Below are positions 36,381 to 48,651 of a stretch of 64,000 nt of DNA, one piece after another. The stretch lies in assembly GCA_947685225.1 (NCBI GenBank), contig CANTUV010000010.1, positions 8,618,001 to 8,682,000 of the forward strand. The letters are read 5' to 3'. Position 1 is the stretch's first letter; every line of letters begins with the position of its first letter. The translations under genes and the position numbers were made by a program. The DNA is from Garcia nutans (Eukaryota > Streptophyta > Magnoliopsida > Malpighiales > Euphorbiaceae). The notes under the pieces are model-generated. The model searched no databases. It was given only the letters and a program-made list of their open reading frames with translations, and was not told the DNA's origin.

Positions 36381-38343
36381 TTTCTTTCCTTCAATTAATC
36401 CTACACAAACCAAAACATCACCACCAAGACGTTGATGTACATATAACAGATGAGTATTATACAAAGAAATCAAACCTAAAACGATGAAGAATTGGAGGAT
36501 TGCGAGAGTCTAGGATTTTTGCTTTACCGAAGCCGGGACCAGTGGAATACTCATACTAGTAAAAACAGTACAGAAGTTGATTTTGGTTTAGAGAAGGGAA
36601 CGTGAGCCTAAAACGGTTTTTATTCAATTTGTTCGTCTATTTGTTGCTTTTGGTTTTGGGCTTTTTAGCGTACTGGCTGCGGTGTGGTGTGGTCAAAATG
36701 AGCAGTGGCAACGCCTTAATCAATTTAAGAATAAATTTCCATTTCTTCTTTAAAATTTAATTTAATTTAATTTATTAATAAAATAATCATTATTTTTTAG
36801 AAAAATTATCTATTTACACTTTTTATTTTTATTTCATCTGCCATTTTAGTCTTTGTATATACATTTTTTATATTTTATTTTTAAAATTTTTAATAAAAAA
36901 ATAGAAATTAAATTTTCATCAATAAAAAATTTAAAGTATTTTAAACACAAATACAAAATAAAACTTAAAACCCAAAGAGAATCACAGACCAAAATTTAAA
37001 GTTTACAGTAGATTCATTTTATAATTAAGAGAGAGAATTTTGATTTGGTGATTCCAGTTGATAAGGTTTTCAAGCCCCTTTCTGGGCTTCAATTTTGGTG
37101 AATTTTGTTATAAAATACGTTACGTTAGGGTTTATTTTAATGTAGCAATATGTTGTCGTTTTATTTATCTTATTAATTTTATTTTTTAAAGAAATTTCTT
37201 AGTCAGTTAGATTTTTAATTTATTAGTCGCAACTTAAAATGGTCAATCAGCACTTTTAATGTGTTTTTCAATCCTAATAACAAACATGAAATAGTTACTT
37301 AATGGGTGGAAAAATAAAAATTGGAAGGCTATATGTAAAAGATAAATCGTTAGAGGCTCGATAAATAAACTTGCGAATATTAGGAAGTCTCGAGGTACAA
37401 TGTAAAAAAATTATTTTCATATTTCTATTTTTATTTTCTTAAAAAAAATTGTAGTTTTTATTTTCTTAAAAAAATTAGGAGAAAAATTTTCAATTCTCAA
37501 ATTTAGAAAACTTGTCAGCTTCATATCGATAATCTTAATTTTTGTTTTCTAATTAAAAATTTAAATTTATAAAATGCAAATAATGTTATATTTCTAATTC
37601 ATTTATATTATAAAAAGGAAATTAAAATGTATTATCTTTAATTAAAATTAAAGATGCGATTATTTATTTAAAATTAAAATTGTAGTAGAATGGATAATTG
37701 AAAATAATAAAAGTAGGCAATTATCATTGCGTAAAAATATAGAAGATATGAAAAATAAATAAGAGGAGAGGTACAATTAAAGGAGGAAAATTGGAAAATT
37801 TTGCAAATTTGACAACATATGTTAAAGATAAACATTACATTTTTAAAATAATGTAAACAAATTTAAGGAAACCCAAAAATATATGACAAACTATTTTTGC
37901 TTGAGGAAAATATATTATAATTAAAATTTTGTTTGAAGAAAATATATTATAATTATATATATATAATTAATTTAGACTAGTGCATAAATTTTTAAATCAC
38001 AATCAATTTTTAAATCATAGATTTTTGCAAAGATAGTGATTAACATATACATGGCATGTTAAATTTGAATAACATTAAAAGAAATATGTTACCAAGTATC
38101 ATATTCACATCTTTTAATCAACAATAAATAATCTATTTTTTATTGAAATGTATTTTATTTTTATTAAATTTTATACAATAATTTTTATAATGTGTATAAT
38201 CTTCTTATCAATCACTTTAAAAAAAAAAGAAGTTATTAGAGTAAATTTCAATAAAAATGAAATGTATTACAAACAAAAATAGAGTATTTATTGTTATTTA
38301 AAAAGTGTCAATATACGCTAATTAAAAGAATTCTTATTAAAAT
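36381..38343. other. FUM1 upstream region and AT-rich spacer
   Basis: 36381-36620 is probably the FUM1 leader and promoter (minus strand). Beyond that the sequence is AT-rich with no recognisable gene. Confidence 0.5.
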
Positions 38344-38830
38344 TAGGGGTGGACAAATTCGGTTCGACCGACCAAACCGAATCAATCAGATCAAACCGAC
38401 CAAAAATTGATTGTTGATGTTAGTAACCGAAAACCGACCGAACGAAATTAGGAACCGCAAAAAATTCGAACCGAAAAAATTCAGTCGATTTTCGTTCAGA
38501 CAAAAAATCATTGAACCTGATTTATTTTGCTGCAGAGATTAAAATATCATCAATTTCATTGTTTCAATTTAAATCCAAACATCATTATCAATTTCAATTC
38601 AAAAACAAATTAAATCCAAAAACGGCAGTGCATGAAATAGAATAGCAGTTTCGGTTGGTCGGTCGGTTCGGTTTTTTGAGCAATGAAACCGTTGGCCGAT
38701 CAAACAGTTTCGATTTTGCTGTAACTTATAACCGAACACCGAACCGACCAGTCGGTTAACCAATTTTTCGATCGATTTTGGGTCGGTTTTTCGGTCGGCT
38801 CGATTTTTACGGTTATTTTGTCCATCCCTA
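38344..38830. mobile_element. hAT-like MITE (TAGGGGTGGACAAA ends)
   Basis: 487 bp. Ends TAGGGGTGGACAAA and, inverted at the right, TAGGGATGGACAAA, with a perfect 8-bp target duplication ATTAAAAT at 38336-38343 and 38831-38838. The arms are rich in CGGTTCGG/CCGACC-type motifs, running GACCGACC on the left and GGTCGGTCGG on the right, so the arms can pair. No coding capacity. The termini and 8-bp duplication indicate a non-autonomous hAT. Confidence 0.82.
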
Positions 38831-39932
38831 ATTAAAATACATTATTTTCGTGTAAAATAATCTGCCAAACAATATCAATAAAAATTCTAAGAAAATTATG
38901 GAGTAGAAAATACAAGATGTTATCTTTCTGTGATTTATTCCTTATATGTTGCCTTGTATTAAGGCCTAACTAACCAGTGAGAGGTCAACAACTGAAACCT
39001 CAATATATATCCATTCAATTTGGCATTTAAGTGTGCTGTTGGATAAATTTTCAAACATTAGAACAATAAAAGATACTAACAGAGATGAAGTAGATTTCAG
39101 AAAGAAAAAAAAAAGAGAGAGATAAAGCAAGTGGAGTTATATTAATTAAGATATAAAAAATTAAGATATTCATAATGATTTTATTTTGGGACAATTTGCG
39201 ATAATGAACCAGTTACATTACATGCATATTGTTCTCAAATAAAAAAAATTAGTTGTTAATATTACATAATAGTATATTAAATTAATACTTACTATCTTAA
39301 TTTTCTATTAGCATTATATTTGCTAATAATTAATATATTATTTTAATTTTTATTAGTATTATCTGATAATAATTAATAATTATTTTATTTTTATTTTAAT
39401 ATTTACTTAATAATAACCAATATAATATTCTCTTATGTATGTATATATATATATTCACTTTTCATTAAAAAGTATCCTTATTCTATAAAATATTAAATCT
39501 GAAAAGAGAATTTTACATGATTTTTTGAGGATTTATATGGGGATTCCACAATGAGATATGAATTTATCAAGGAAGCAACTTATTTGGCAAAAGGAAATAA
39601 GAAAATACTAATTAATAAAGAACATGAAAATGAAAATGATTAAAGGACTAGTGATGTGTCTTTTTTAGCTGTGAATTTAATGATTGCCCATTTAATTACA
39701 TTCAATTAAGAATGCTAAACTTCTTACAAGTTACAAGCATGGGAATGGACTGCTCTTTTTCTCATTTATGATACTTGAAAAAATTTCCATAAACATAATA
39801 ATTGAAATTAAAATTGAAAATCGACAAAAAATGATGGTTAATTAGACATCAGGAGTTAGTGAAACGGGCCCTTTTTTGAGGTGTTGTTTGACAAGTGTCC
39901 TGGCCCAAAATTGTCTATTTCATTCTGTGCCA
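38831..39932. other. AT-rich spacer
   Basis: No gene recognised. The end near 39930 is the J-domain gene's 3' side. Confidence 0.5.
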
Positions 39933-40661
39933 TCATCTCCATTGAAAATCTCCAAAACTTTCAACCTCCTAATGATAAAAACATCTAACAAACATAAGTA
40001 ATGTAAAAATTCAAAATTTCCATCACAATAAAAGGTAATTAAGCAAATAATTAAGATATTATAAGTTACCTTTGACTGTGAGTTCACGTTTTCCATCATT
40101 GATATCATTTCTTGCATGAAATCGCAGAAACCCTGTTTCAGAAATTTCATTACTACTCAATAACTTTTACATATAAAAGAGTTACCAAAAACTTGAATAC
40201 AAAAAAGCTTACTTCATCGTCATCGTCGCCAAGAAAACCCAACATTCCTTTTATCTGATAACACTGAAAATTGGCAATTTCTATTATCAACTTATCATTT
40301 ACAGAAGGAAAGAAACATTATTTTAACTATTTGGCATAGAATTTATTTATTTATTTTTTACCATATTGTACCTGAATAAGCCTCTTGAATTTTCTGAAAC
40401 CGTCTTTTGGGTTGGCCGGCGACTACAGGGTCTTTCATCCACCGGTCTGGGTGCCACTTCTTCAAACGTCCACTCAAAAAAATATTATCAAAAACATTCA
40501 GCACTCATCATTGATAGCTTATAAATTCCAAAATTAAAAAAAAAAGACCCTGTATATACCAGAGCTAGCTTTCTGTAAGCATCACCAATCTCAGAATCGG
40601 AGGCGTTTTTACATAATCCAAGCACTGAATAAAAACAAGGGTCTTCAGCGGCCGCAGCCAT
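39933..40661 (-). CDS. Small J-domain (DnaJ) protein gene, frame apparently broken
   Basis: Type III J-domain co-chaperone that would stimulate an Hsp70. Exons: 40560-40661, 40372-40459, 40213-40263, 40070-40132 and 39933-39968. Exon 1 gives MAAAAEDPCFYSVLGLCKNA and AYRKLAL. Exon 2 gives KWHPDRWMKDP with the HPD motif, and QKIQEAYS. Exon 3 continues VLSDK but then needs another frame for GFLGDDDDE; the exon is 51 nt where phase requires 3n+2. Exon 4 gives GFCDFMQEMISMMENV, as in plant relatives. Read straight through, exon 3 hits a TGA. The last exon also ends early (TGA at 39933-39935). Either a recent pseudogene or a sequence error; the start ATG at 40659-40661 is secure. Confidence 0.7.
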
Positions 40662-40749
40662 TTAAACCAAAATTTGGTTTATTTGGTGAATTTCTATTCT
40701 CTAGTCGAATTGGTTCTTTTGGACTCGAAAAGAAAAATTAACATGCATG

Positions 40750-40823
40750 CAATGGAGACTTGAGTTTTTTTTTTTTTTTTTAAATTTTTGGTATACCATT
40801 TGGTACAATGGAGACATGAGTTT
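40750..40823. mobile_element. Ultra-short retroelement tail with ~18-bp target duplication
   Basis: CAATGGAGACTTGAGTTT (40750-40767) and CAATGGAGACATGAGTTT (40806-40823) flank a T-run followed by AAATTTTTGGTATACC. On the minus strand this reads as a short 3' end plus poly(A), the pattern left by extreme 5' truncation of a LINE insertion. It lies in the upstream region of the J-domain gene. Confidence 0.6.
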
Positions 40824-41664
40824 CAGCGAAAAAAGTTGACTTTTAAGGCTTAAATATTGGTCAAAGCTAGTGATAAAAAGAAGGTTCCAGAGATTTCTTT
40901 CTTTAACAACTGTTGAAGATGTTTAGAAAAGACGTCGTCCACCAATTTTTGTGAATTTTGCTTGGAGGCCTTGGCTACCCTAGCCACATATTTGGCATCA
41001 GTGGAAAATTTGTGGTGGTGCGTTTCAGGAGGTGTTATGTGGCTTACATTGGTACCCCAAAGGCTAAATTTAATTAATTACAGCTTCCATTGTAATAATC
41101 ACATAATCTAGTCTTTTTTTCACAGTTTTAATTCTTTTTGTAGGCATTAAAAACCTAAAAAGGTTTAGTAACAATCCAAACATGTTCAATGCATAATTGA
41201 TCTGATTAATCTGGTTTGGTACATAATTTTTCAATTTGCATTTGATGTAATAATTAGACTTTGTTGTACGCCAGTAATTTATAGAACAGGCTCAGCAACC
41301 CCTTCAGGGTATATCCCTCCACATAGGCTGCTGCTTTCAGTTTGCAATGGTTTACATAATAAGAAACTAAAGGTAACAAAGAATGTGCAAACACATATAT
41401 TTTTATAGATATAGATATCTCTCTCTGTCAAAACCAAGCAAGTCAAAGTCAGTATACATCTGGTAAACTCTCGAATGGACAACAGCAAGCAACTGGAATT
41501 ATTGCTGTGTTTTACTGTATTTATAAACAATATTACATCGAAAAAAATGAAGAAAAAAAAAGCAATATAATAACACCTCTCTCTCAGAAAAAATCAAGAA
41601 ATATATATTATATATAAACAGGAAAAAAAAACCTTAAGTCTTTTTTTAACGTGGTTAAACATTC
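40824..41664. other. Spacer and kinesin 3' UTR
   Basis: No gene recognised. The part nearest 41664 is likely the kinesin 3' UTR (minus strand); it contains a CT-rich run and A-runs. Confidence 0.5.
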
Positions 41665-44600
41665 CTACTTTCTATTCCCAGCTGTTCTGCGTTTCATCTC
41701 AACAGTAGCCGGCTGCCTTCCATTCCGGTGTAAGGAAGCACCAAGTCCATTTGGTTTTCTTGATGGCGAAGGGCCTAGCATAGGATTTAAGTTCCTGCTA
41801 CAAAAGTTAAAAACTTCGTTAAAATGACTTGGTCAATAGCATTTAACATGTAACTGTATGCCAAAACAAAGATCACATCTGAAGTACCTCAAATCTGGAG
41901 TTTTTGCTGTCTTTGAATTCGGCTTCTTTGTCCTTGATTCAATCCCATTGGCCATGCCAGAAAGTTTGGTCTGATTCAGTTGCCACAGCAAATCAGGTTC
42001 TGATGAATCACTAGTGGCAGCGTCGAGATCGTCCATGCCATCAGTACTACTCATGTTCAATCGATTACTACCCCCAAACATGTTATAGGTTTGTTCAGGG
42101 TAAATTTTAGTTGAGTCTGACATATACTTCTGGTAAAAGACATCTGGCAAATGGCCATAGTGTCCTTCCCAACACCCTAGTGGGTTTTCAATTCTATTTA
42201 TAGCATCTTGCTTATTCACCATGACTTTATCTACCCACTCACCCGAGCCCATTTCCTTCTCATCCTCCCCATAAGTTTTGTTAGGACTAATAACTGGAGG
42301 CCATGGAGGTGAATGTGCTAACAGCTCATCGAGATCAAAACTTTGCCTTTTTTGCCTCAATGTAGAGTTTGTATGAACCTGCAGATGCAACATTTTTGGT
42401 GTTTATAGGAATAAGTACTTCCCCAGTTAGAAATACAAACAAGGATTTATCCTTGCTATTATTAGATAAAAGTGAAGGAAGCTCGGTACAGACTCTCAAC
42501 AATCATTTTTGCACAGTATACTGCTTCATTACTTATGCAGCATCATCTAATAATATGATGGACAAGATGCAAATTTTTGTTCTCTATTTCACATACACGA
42601 TGCCTACATATGACCCCCACACATTTTCCCAAATTGAAACAACCAAATTATCATACTATGAATTAGCACTCAGTGCTTGAATACTGTAATAGATTATGCA
42701 AAAATGAAAAGAGGCGAAATGGTTTTGTGTTTCCATCACCAGATTGGAGATGGTAATAAACCTAGAGTCATTGAGGTATTTTCAATCTAATGTTTCCAAC
42801 AGTGTACCTTTTATCTAGCAATAATAGACATTGCGACTTTGCTAATACCAAGGGTCAATACTTGATAAATATACAAGTGAAATCAGCAAACTTTAAGAAA
42901 AATTACAAAAAGTGACGATGGGATAGCAAGATTCACCTCTATGTTCCCCACATCACCCATTGGTTGCCGGAAGCCATTGCTATCATTCACATCCCCAAGT
43001 CGCTGGTTAGAATTAAATGGCGATGACTCGTTTTCTTTTCTTCTGTACCTTTCGGAGTTGCCAGAATGTTGAATTTGTTCTGATTCTCCCTCTTTCCCTG
43101 CTAATGCTGCCTTAAGGCTAGCAATCTAGAAAAAGGAAAAAGAAAAAAAAATATCAAATGTTTATTCAAATATAGTGTAGATGAAGTATGATTTAAGACA
43201 TCTAAGAAGTTAAGCGTGAAGGACAGAAAATGAGCTAACTTGTTCTTTGAGTTCTTTGGTGTCTGCACCATCTTTGTTCACTCGAGCTGCACCTAGTTCA
43301 ACAGTGGCTACACGCTCTGCAAATTTGAGCGTGCTTATTGTTTCTCCAATAGCGTCAGGTTCAGGGCTTATGTGAACAAACATTAACGTCTTGGCCTGTC
43401 CTCCTGAAGTGAGGATCACAATCGAAAATCAAAATCATTAATAGCGGGAAAAAAAAGAGGGAGAAAAGAAAATCATTGAATTTGAACATCGTATTACTTT
43501 GACCTTACCAAGTGAGTCTTGAAGCAGTTGTGTGAGTTTGCTGTTTCTGTAAGGGACATGTGGGTTCTTTTGGGCAAGTGAAGCAATCACATCACCCAAA
43601 GCTGAGAGAGATCTGTTAATATGCTGTGCCTCTTTTAGTCTATCTCCTGTAACTTCAGATTTATCTACCCTCTCACTCCCCGCCAAATCAACCAAATGCA
43701 TACAACCACGAAGGACAGTTCCAGATGTCAAATCTCTTCCTTGAACATGAACAGTCAAGCAACTAGAATTCACAAAAAGTCAAGTCACTCTTACTTGATG
43801 ACATAGTTGTATACCCTGCTTAGAGAAGCATATAGAAGACGAGAAACAAAAATGGCAGCTCACCTATGAGAGCGACTGCTGCGGTCATTTATGGCTGTTG
43901 CACCAACTGCACGATTCCTTTGTCCAAGGTTCATCAAATCAATGACATCAGATGTTGACGAGACAGGAACAAGATTTGCATCTGGTACATTTAGACCTGT
44001 CTGCGAGCTATTGCGAATTTCTAATGTATCAACAAATTAAGGACAGTCAATTAGACTCTAATTCTGAACAGAATTCAAAATATTTGAACAGTTCTTATGT
44101 TCTTAATTGTCAAGATAATTTTAGTGAAAGGGAACTGGTCGTTCCAGTTCATGAACTTGAGGAAAAAGGGGTGTTTTAAAGGATATCTTTTGTTACTTCC
44201 ATCAGTGACAAGGAGGTCCCTGACTTGCTCGTTATAAATCTCTATCATTTGTACTGCAACGCTGTAGCAGAAGATGTCTTTCCTTTGCTCTGCTAGAAGA
44301 AACAAATCACTCAATGCCCTATAATTTACACCTAGGCTTTTCTCTGTAAGGTCTCTAGGTCCTGTCTGGAAATATGAACGGCAAAAGTCAATAATTTGTG
44401 TATCTTATCAAGAAAATATTATAAAACAAAAAAAAATTATCACGCTTTCAAGAATGCTAAAATTTTTCTTACCATGGTATAAGTTTTTCCTGATCCTGTT
44501 TGCCCGTATGCAAATATGCAAACATTGTATCCATCAAGAACAGACCGAATCAATGGCTGCATGTCAGAGAACACCTCCGCTGCAAATTGATCGGAGTACA

Positions 44601-47453
44601 ATGTGTAAAACGCCATATCAATTTGTATTAATCTGAATATACTCTATATGAAAAATTAACTACCTTGGGTTGCAGATGGTCCAAAGACCTTGTTGAAGCT
44701 GAAGGACTTGCATCCTTTCCCATGTTTTGATGGTGTGTTAATAGTAATATTTCCTTCTTCTATATGGTTCACAGTGCTTAAATAGTTCGATTGTCCAGAT
44801 AAAAATGGCCTCACTCGACAATAAACCCGAATACTTCCTAATGAAGTACAAGAAATCTTAAGGACTTCATTGCATTATAAAGACAAGCATAACACCTAAA
44901 TTTCAGGCAAGCTACTTACCCTTGAGGTCTTGAACCAGATTGTATAGCTTGCGGTTTTCCTCAAGAACCTTGTGGTAACCAGAAGCAGCATGAGCTAGAC
45001 CTTGAATGTGCATGCCTATGAAGAACGACCAATCTCCAGTATTAGAATAAAAACTCTTCTTACCCAATTCTGCCCCCCTTCTACCACCACAAACAAGAAG
45101 AGATAACCAAGAAAAATATTTTTAGAATACTTACCCAAATTGTTAAACTCCTCATGAAATTTCATTTGCATAAACTGCATTCCAGCTTTTGTTGTGCGAA
45201 GCCCATGCTTTAACTCCTGAAGAAAAAGTATAATTAGAATGACCACTCTAATTTGTTATAAAAACTAAAGAATGATGATATATATCTCTGCTAATTATAC
45301 CTGAAAATCTCTTTGCTGTTGATCAAAGATCATCTGCCGTTGTAGGTTTTGCTTTTTAAGCTCCTCAGCAGAAATGTGGTTCTTATGAAAACATTCTTCT
45401 TTCTTTATCATTCTGATATTTGTGTCTTCGGTCTGGATAATTATATAAAACAGATAAGAAAGAGTTGAGAGATTAGAACAATGCTCCAACTATAAAGGTT
45501 GTAGTCTTGGAAAGTGCGAAAATTGCCTTTGGACTTCAGAAGACTTTTTTGTTTTTTAGAAAGCAAATTAAGGGTTTACCTTTTTATCACTGGAGGCAGA
45601 TTTAAATGAAAATTTGTTGCCCTGTGGAGCAGCCACATCCTTAGGGAGTGTCTTAACCTTCAATTACAACATTAATCCACAAAAAACAGTTAGATGAGTT
45701 GAACAAATGATACCTACTTTCTTCTGTAAAAAGAGTAACGATTCATAATGACTGAGTCACCATATCATGCCGGTTTGCAATGCGATGCTCAAACTCCTCC
45801 ACAACCTTGCTTAGCACTGATTCCAGTAACTATTGCACAGCAAAAAAAACAATTTGATGTTAGAACTTAGAAGCAACATTAGCAGAACTTTAGGATTTGG
45901 TCGCGGTAGCACTTATAAATTAATAATAGCAGAGCATAAAAAGTTTGGGAGTTAAAATGCTCTGCAAATATCTTCTTGAAATAGTACAAATAAGATTGAT
46001 ACATTGGTCAATAAATAAGTATTAAACTAAGAGCAGACTCACTAGCATCAGAATTTTTGAAGTTGATGCTGGTGAATATCATTTTAGGCAAGAGACGTAT
46101 TCATCTCATCATGGGGAGAGAGAATTTTTCAATGCTCTAGCTAGCTCTCCATATTGGTTAATCAAGTTGATAATTTAACTAGCCATAGCAATTGCATAAA
46201 TGTCTTACCATTGGAACTTCTTCAGGCTTCTTATCTGACAGAACAGCACGAACCAGTGTACTCAAGGAACCGGAGGTAGACTGCACAAGAGAAGACGGCA
46301 AAAAATGTTGTTCATATTAAAGGTGGAAAAAGCCAGCAGAGGCACAAATTTTGAAATAGTTAAGCTTACCAACCATTTTATTAGAGTCAAGGTCAGAGGT
46401 CAGAGAGTTCAAAGATTTTTCATTCATTGACGCATTCCTTGATAAGGAGATCATGAATGGCTCAGTATTTTTTCTCACAAAAGATTTTGTTGAGATGGTA
46501 GGTTTCACATTTCCACCAAATTTCCACACTCCATTCCCACCAGTCTGTTTCCACTCGCTATACGATTTAAGTGCCAAAACACTATTCACAACCCTGGCAG
46601 ATTTTCCTCCCTGAAATTTTAGCAAATATAATTAACTAACAAGGATTTAATACTATAAAAAAAATATTCAAAACCAAAAATAACCCTCTCTCACTTTCTC
46701 CGCTCAATTTACTATAACAGAATTGAAATCCACACCTGTTCCAGATCAGATGCCTCAAAAGTAGGAAGCCCAATCTCTTGTATAGCTACAAGAAAATTCC
46801 TCACATTTTCAAAATACTGAAACGCGGATAATGCAGCTCCATCAGGGATAAGAGCAGCATCACATGGACCTTCAACTACCTGAGAGCAAAGAACCACTGT
46901 AAATAAAACTAATGGCAGACGGAACAAAGTATATATATATATATATATATATATCAGGGATCAGATTCACCTTGGGCACAGCTCCAGGTTGAACCTTATT
47001 GACAGCATTACAAATGATGATTCCACTTCTCAATCCAAGCCTAAACTCCTCCTCAGAAGGCTCTGCTGGCAAATCTTTAGCCGCCACCACACCAACCATC
47101 TTTCTCAACCATCCAGCCGCTTCATATCTTCTCGATGCTATAAACATACAGAAGATCATACCAAGTTCGCAGCTCAGTTAGCTACTCTAATCTCTAATTT
47201 CCATAATATTAAATTTCATCGATCGATTACAATTCTGAATTGCTGACTCTAAATAAATACAAAATAATAAGCAAAAAATCCACAAGTGAGACAAATTAAT
47301 GTGAAGGCGTCGAAAATGGGGGAAAAAAAGTACCAGCTTCTTCAGCTTTTCTGGACTCCAAATCAAGATCTCCGAGTCTATTGCCGTGTTGTTGCAGCAC
47401 ATCCTCCACCACTGAAGCCACTGAAAACGACAATGCTCCTTCCCCCGCCATTT
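41665..47453 (-). CDS. KIN14F: Kinesin-14 with calponin-homology domain (exon 1 frameshift)
   Basis: Minus-end microtubule motor with an actin-binding-type CH domain. Nineteen exons, among them 47334-47453, 46971-47137, 46736-46879, 46374-46610, 46209-46280, 45761-45829, 45580-45657, 45301-45432, 43864-44025, 43509-43762, 43240-43403, 42937-43125, 41888-42378 and 41665-41794. CH domain about residues 40-150; coiled coil; motor with P-loop GQTGSGKT near 482, switch I NDRSSRSHS, switch II DLAGSE. The C-tail includes DDLDAATSDSSEPDLLWQ. Exon 1 starts MAGEGALSFSVASVVEDV, then carries an extra TG near 47398-47403, so the conserved LQQHGNRLGDLDLESRKAEEA part is out of frame. Without those 2 nt the exons sum to 1014 codons plus stop. 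Intron 44026-44186 is AT-AC. Close to Arabidopsis At2g47500/KATD; symbol by similarity. Confidence 0.92.
44026..44186 (-). other. U12-type AT-AC intron in the kinesin motor domain
   Basis: 161 nt. The 5' splice site reads AAAAG/ATATCCTTT, matching the minor-spliceosome consensus. The 3' end reads TCCTTAAT (44036-44043) as branch site, then AC at 44026-44027, with about 11 nt between branch A and splice site. No GT-AG pair joins these exons in frame. With AT-AC, SNKR joins LEIRNSSQ exactly and the next exon is 162 nt with every codon accounted for. Confidence 0.88.
46931..46954. repeat. (AT)n microsatellite in kinesin intron
   Basis: About 12 AT units in the intron between exons at 46971-47137 and 46736-46879. 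Confidence 0.9.
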
Positions 47454-48651
47454 CCTCACCAAACGACAACTGAAACTGTATATTTCTCTTCTCTTTCTCA
47501 CAATTCCACCATCAAATCCTCAATCCAACAATCTCATAAATCAGAATTTTTTTTTGAAGAAAAAAAAATATATATATATAAAGATGCAAAAGCAGTTTCA
47601 GTTTCTATTAAATTGAATCTTCAATCACAATTCTTCAGCCAAAAGATTTTGAAAAAACGGGAGATCGGATTAGAAAGAGACAGAGAGAGAGTTTGGTGTT
47701 GGGGGTAAGGTTAGTTTGACACTAATACAGAGTCACATTCTCCATTAAAAACTTTTGCTTTTAAGTTTTTTTCCTTTATTTTCTTCTTCTACAAAGTTTA
47801 CATACAAAGCTTCTCTCTCTCTTCCTGCTTTATACTCTCATTACTCCATTTCTTCTTTCGGAACCTACTTATCCGAACCTATCTCCGAACCTTCCTACTT
47901 CAAAATACGGAATTGTTTTTGTGTTTTCTGGAAATTTTTTAAAAATCTTTCTCATTCCAACGTGTAAAAAATTATAAAAATCTGTTATTTTTTTTTAATT
48001 TCTGTCCGGTACAACGTACTCCAGGTGATTTCACTGCGGGTTAACACCTGGCATAAGTAAGATGATATGTTATTTTCCATTATTTATCCCATTGCATGCA
48101 TTGGATATTTTAAAATTTAAAAATTACAATATGTTAGAACATAATCATAATTTTTATTTGAAATTAATATCTAAATTTATTTTAAATTCTATATATTTTT
48201 ATGATTATATTTTTTATTAATTTTACACTCATTTAAAGTTTTGAAAATAGACCTTGCAAGAAAATTTTAAAAATTAAAATTAAAATTTTTAGATTTATTG
48301 CATCATATATTCAATACGATTTTAAAATTTAATTAAATGAATTTTTTAACTTCATAAATTTAATTAATTGAACTATGATTAATTTATTAAATTTACAAAA
48401 TTAAAAAATTTAATCAACTCATATTCAAATTTAAATATTGAATTTTTTTAAAATTAAAATTAAATTATTTATATGGTACACTAAAGTGTCAATTAGTATG
48501 GAAATGTAATTACAGACAAAATTTTGAATTTTAGTGTATATGCATATTTTTTTGAGAATTGAATTGTAGTATAATTAACAAAGAAAAATATAATTATAAA
48601 AAAAACATAAAATTTATGGTAAATTTACTTTTTATTTTTTTAAACATCTAA
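47454..48651 (-). promoter_or_regulatory. Kinesin leader/promoter and adjoining spacer
   Basis: 47454-47960 has CT/GA-rich tracts (GAGA runs near 47680-47690, CTCTCTCTCT near 47815), common in plant 5' leaders and promoters. 47960-48651 is AT-rich spacer. No TATA box or transcription start assigned. Confidence 0.4.

Noticed and set aside
44075..44314. Read-through of the kinesin exon into NKRYPLKHP
   Set aside because: The sequence after NK.. is the AT-AC intron, not coding.
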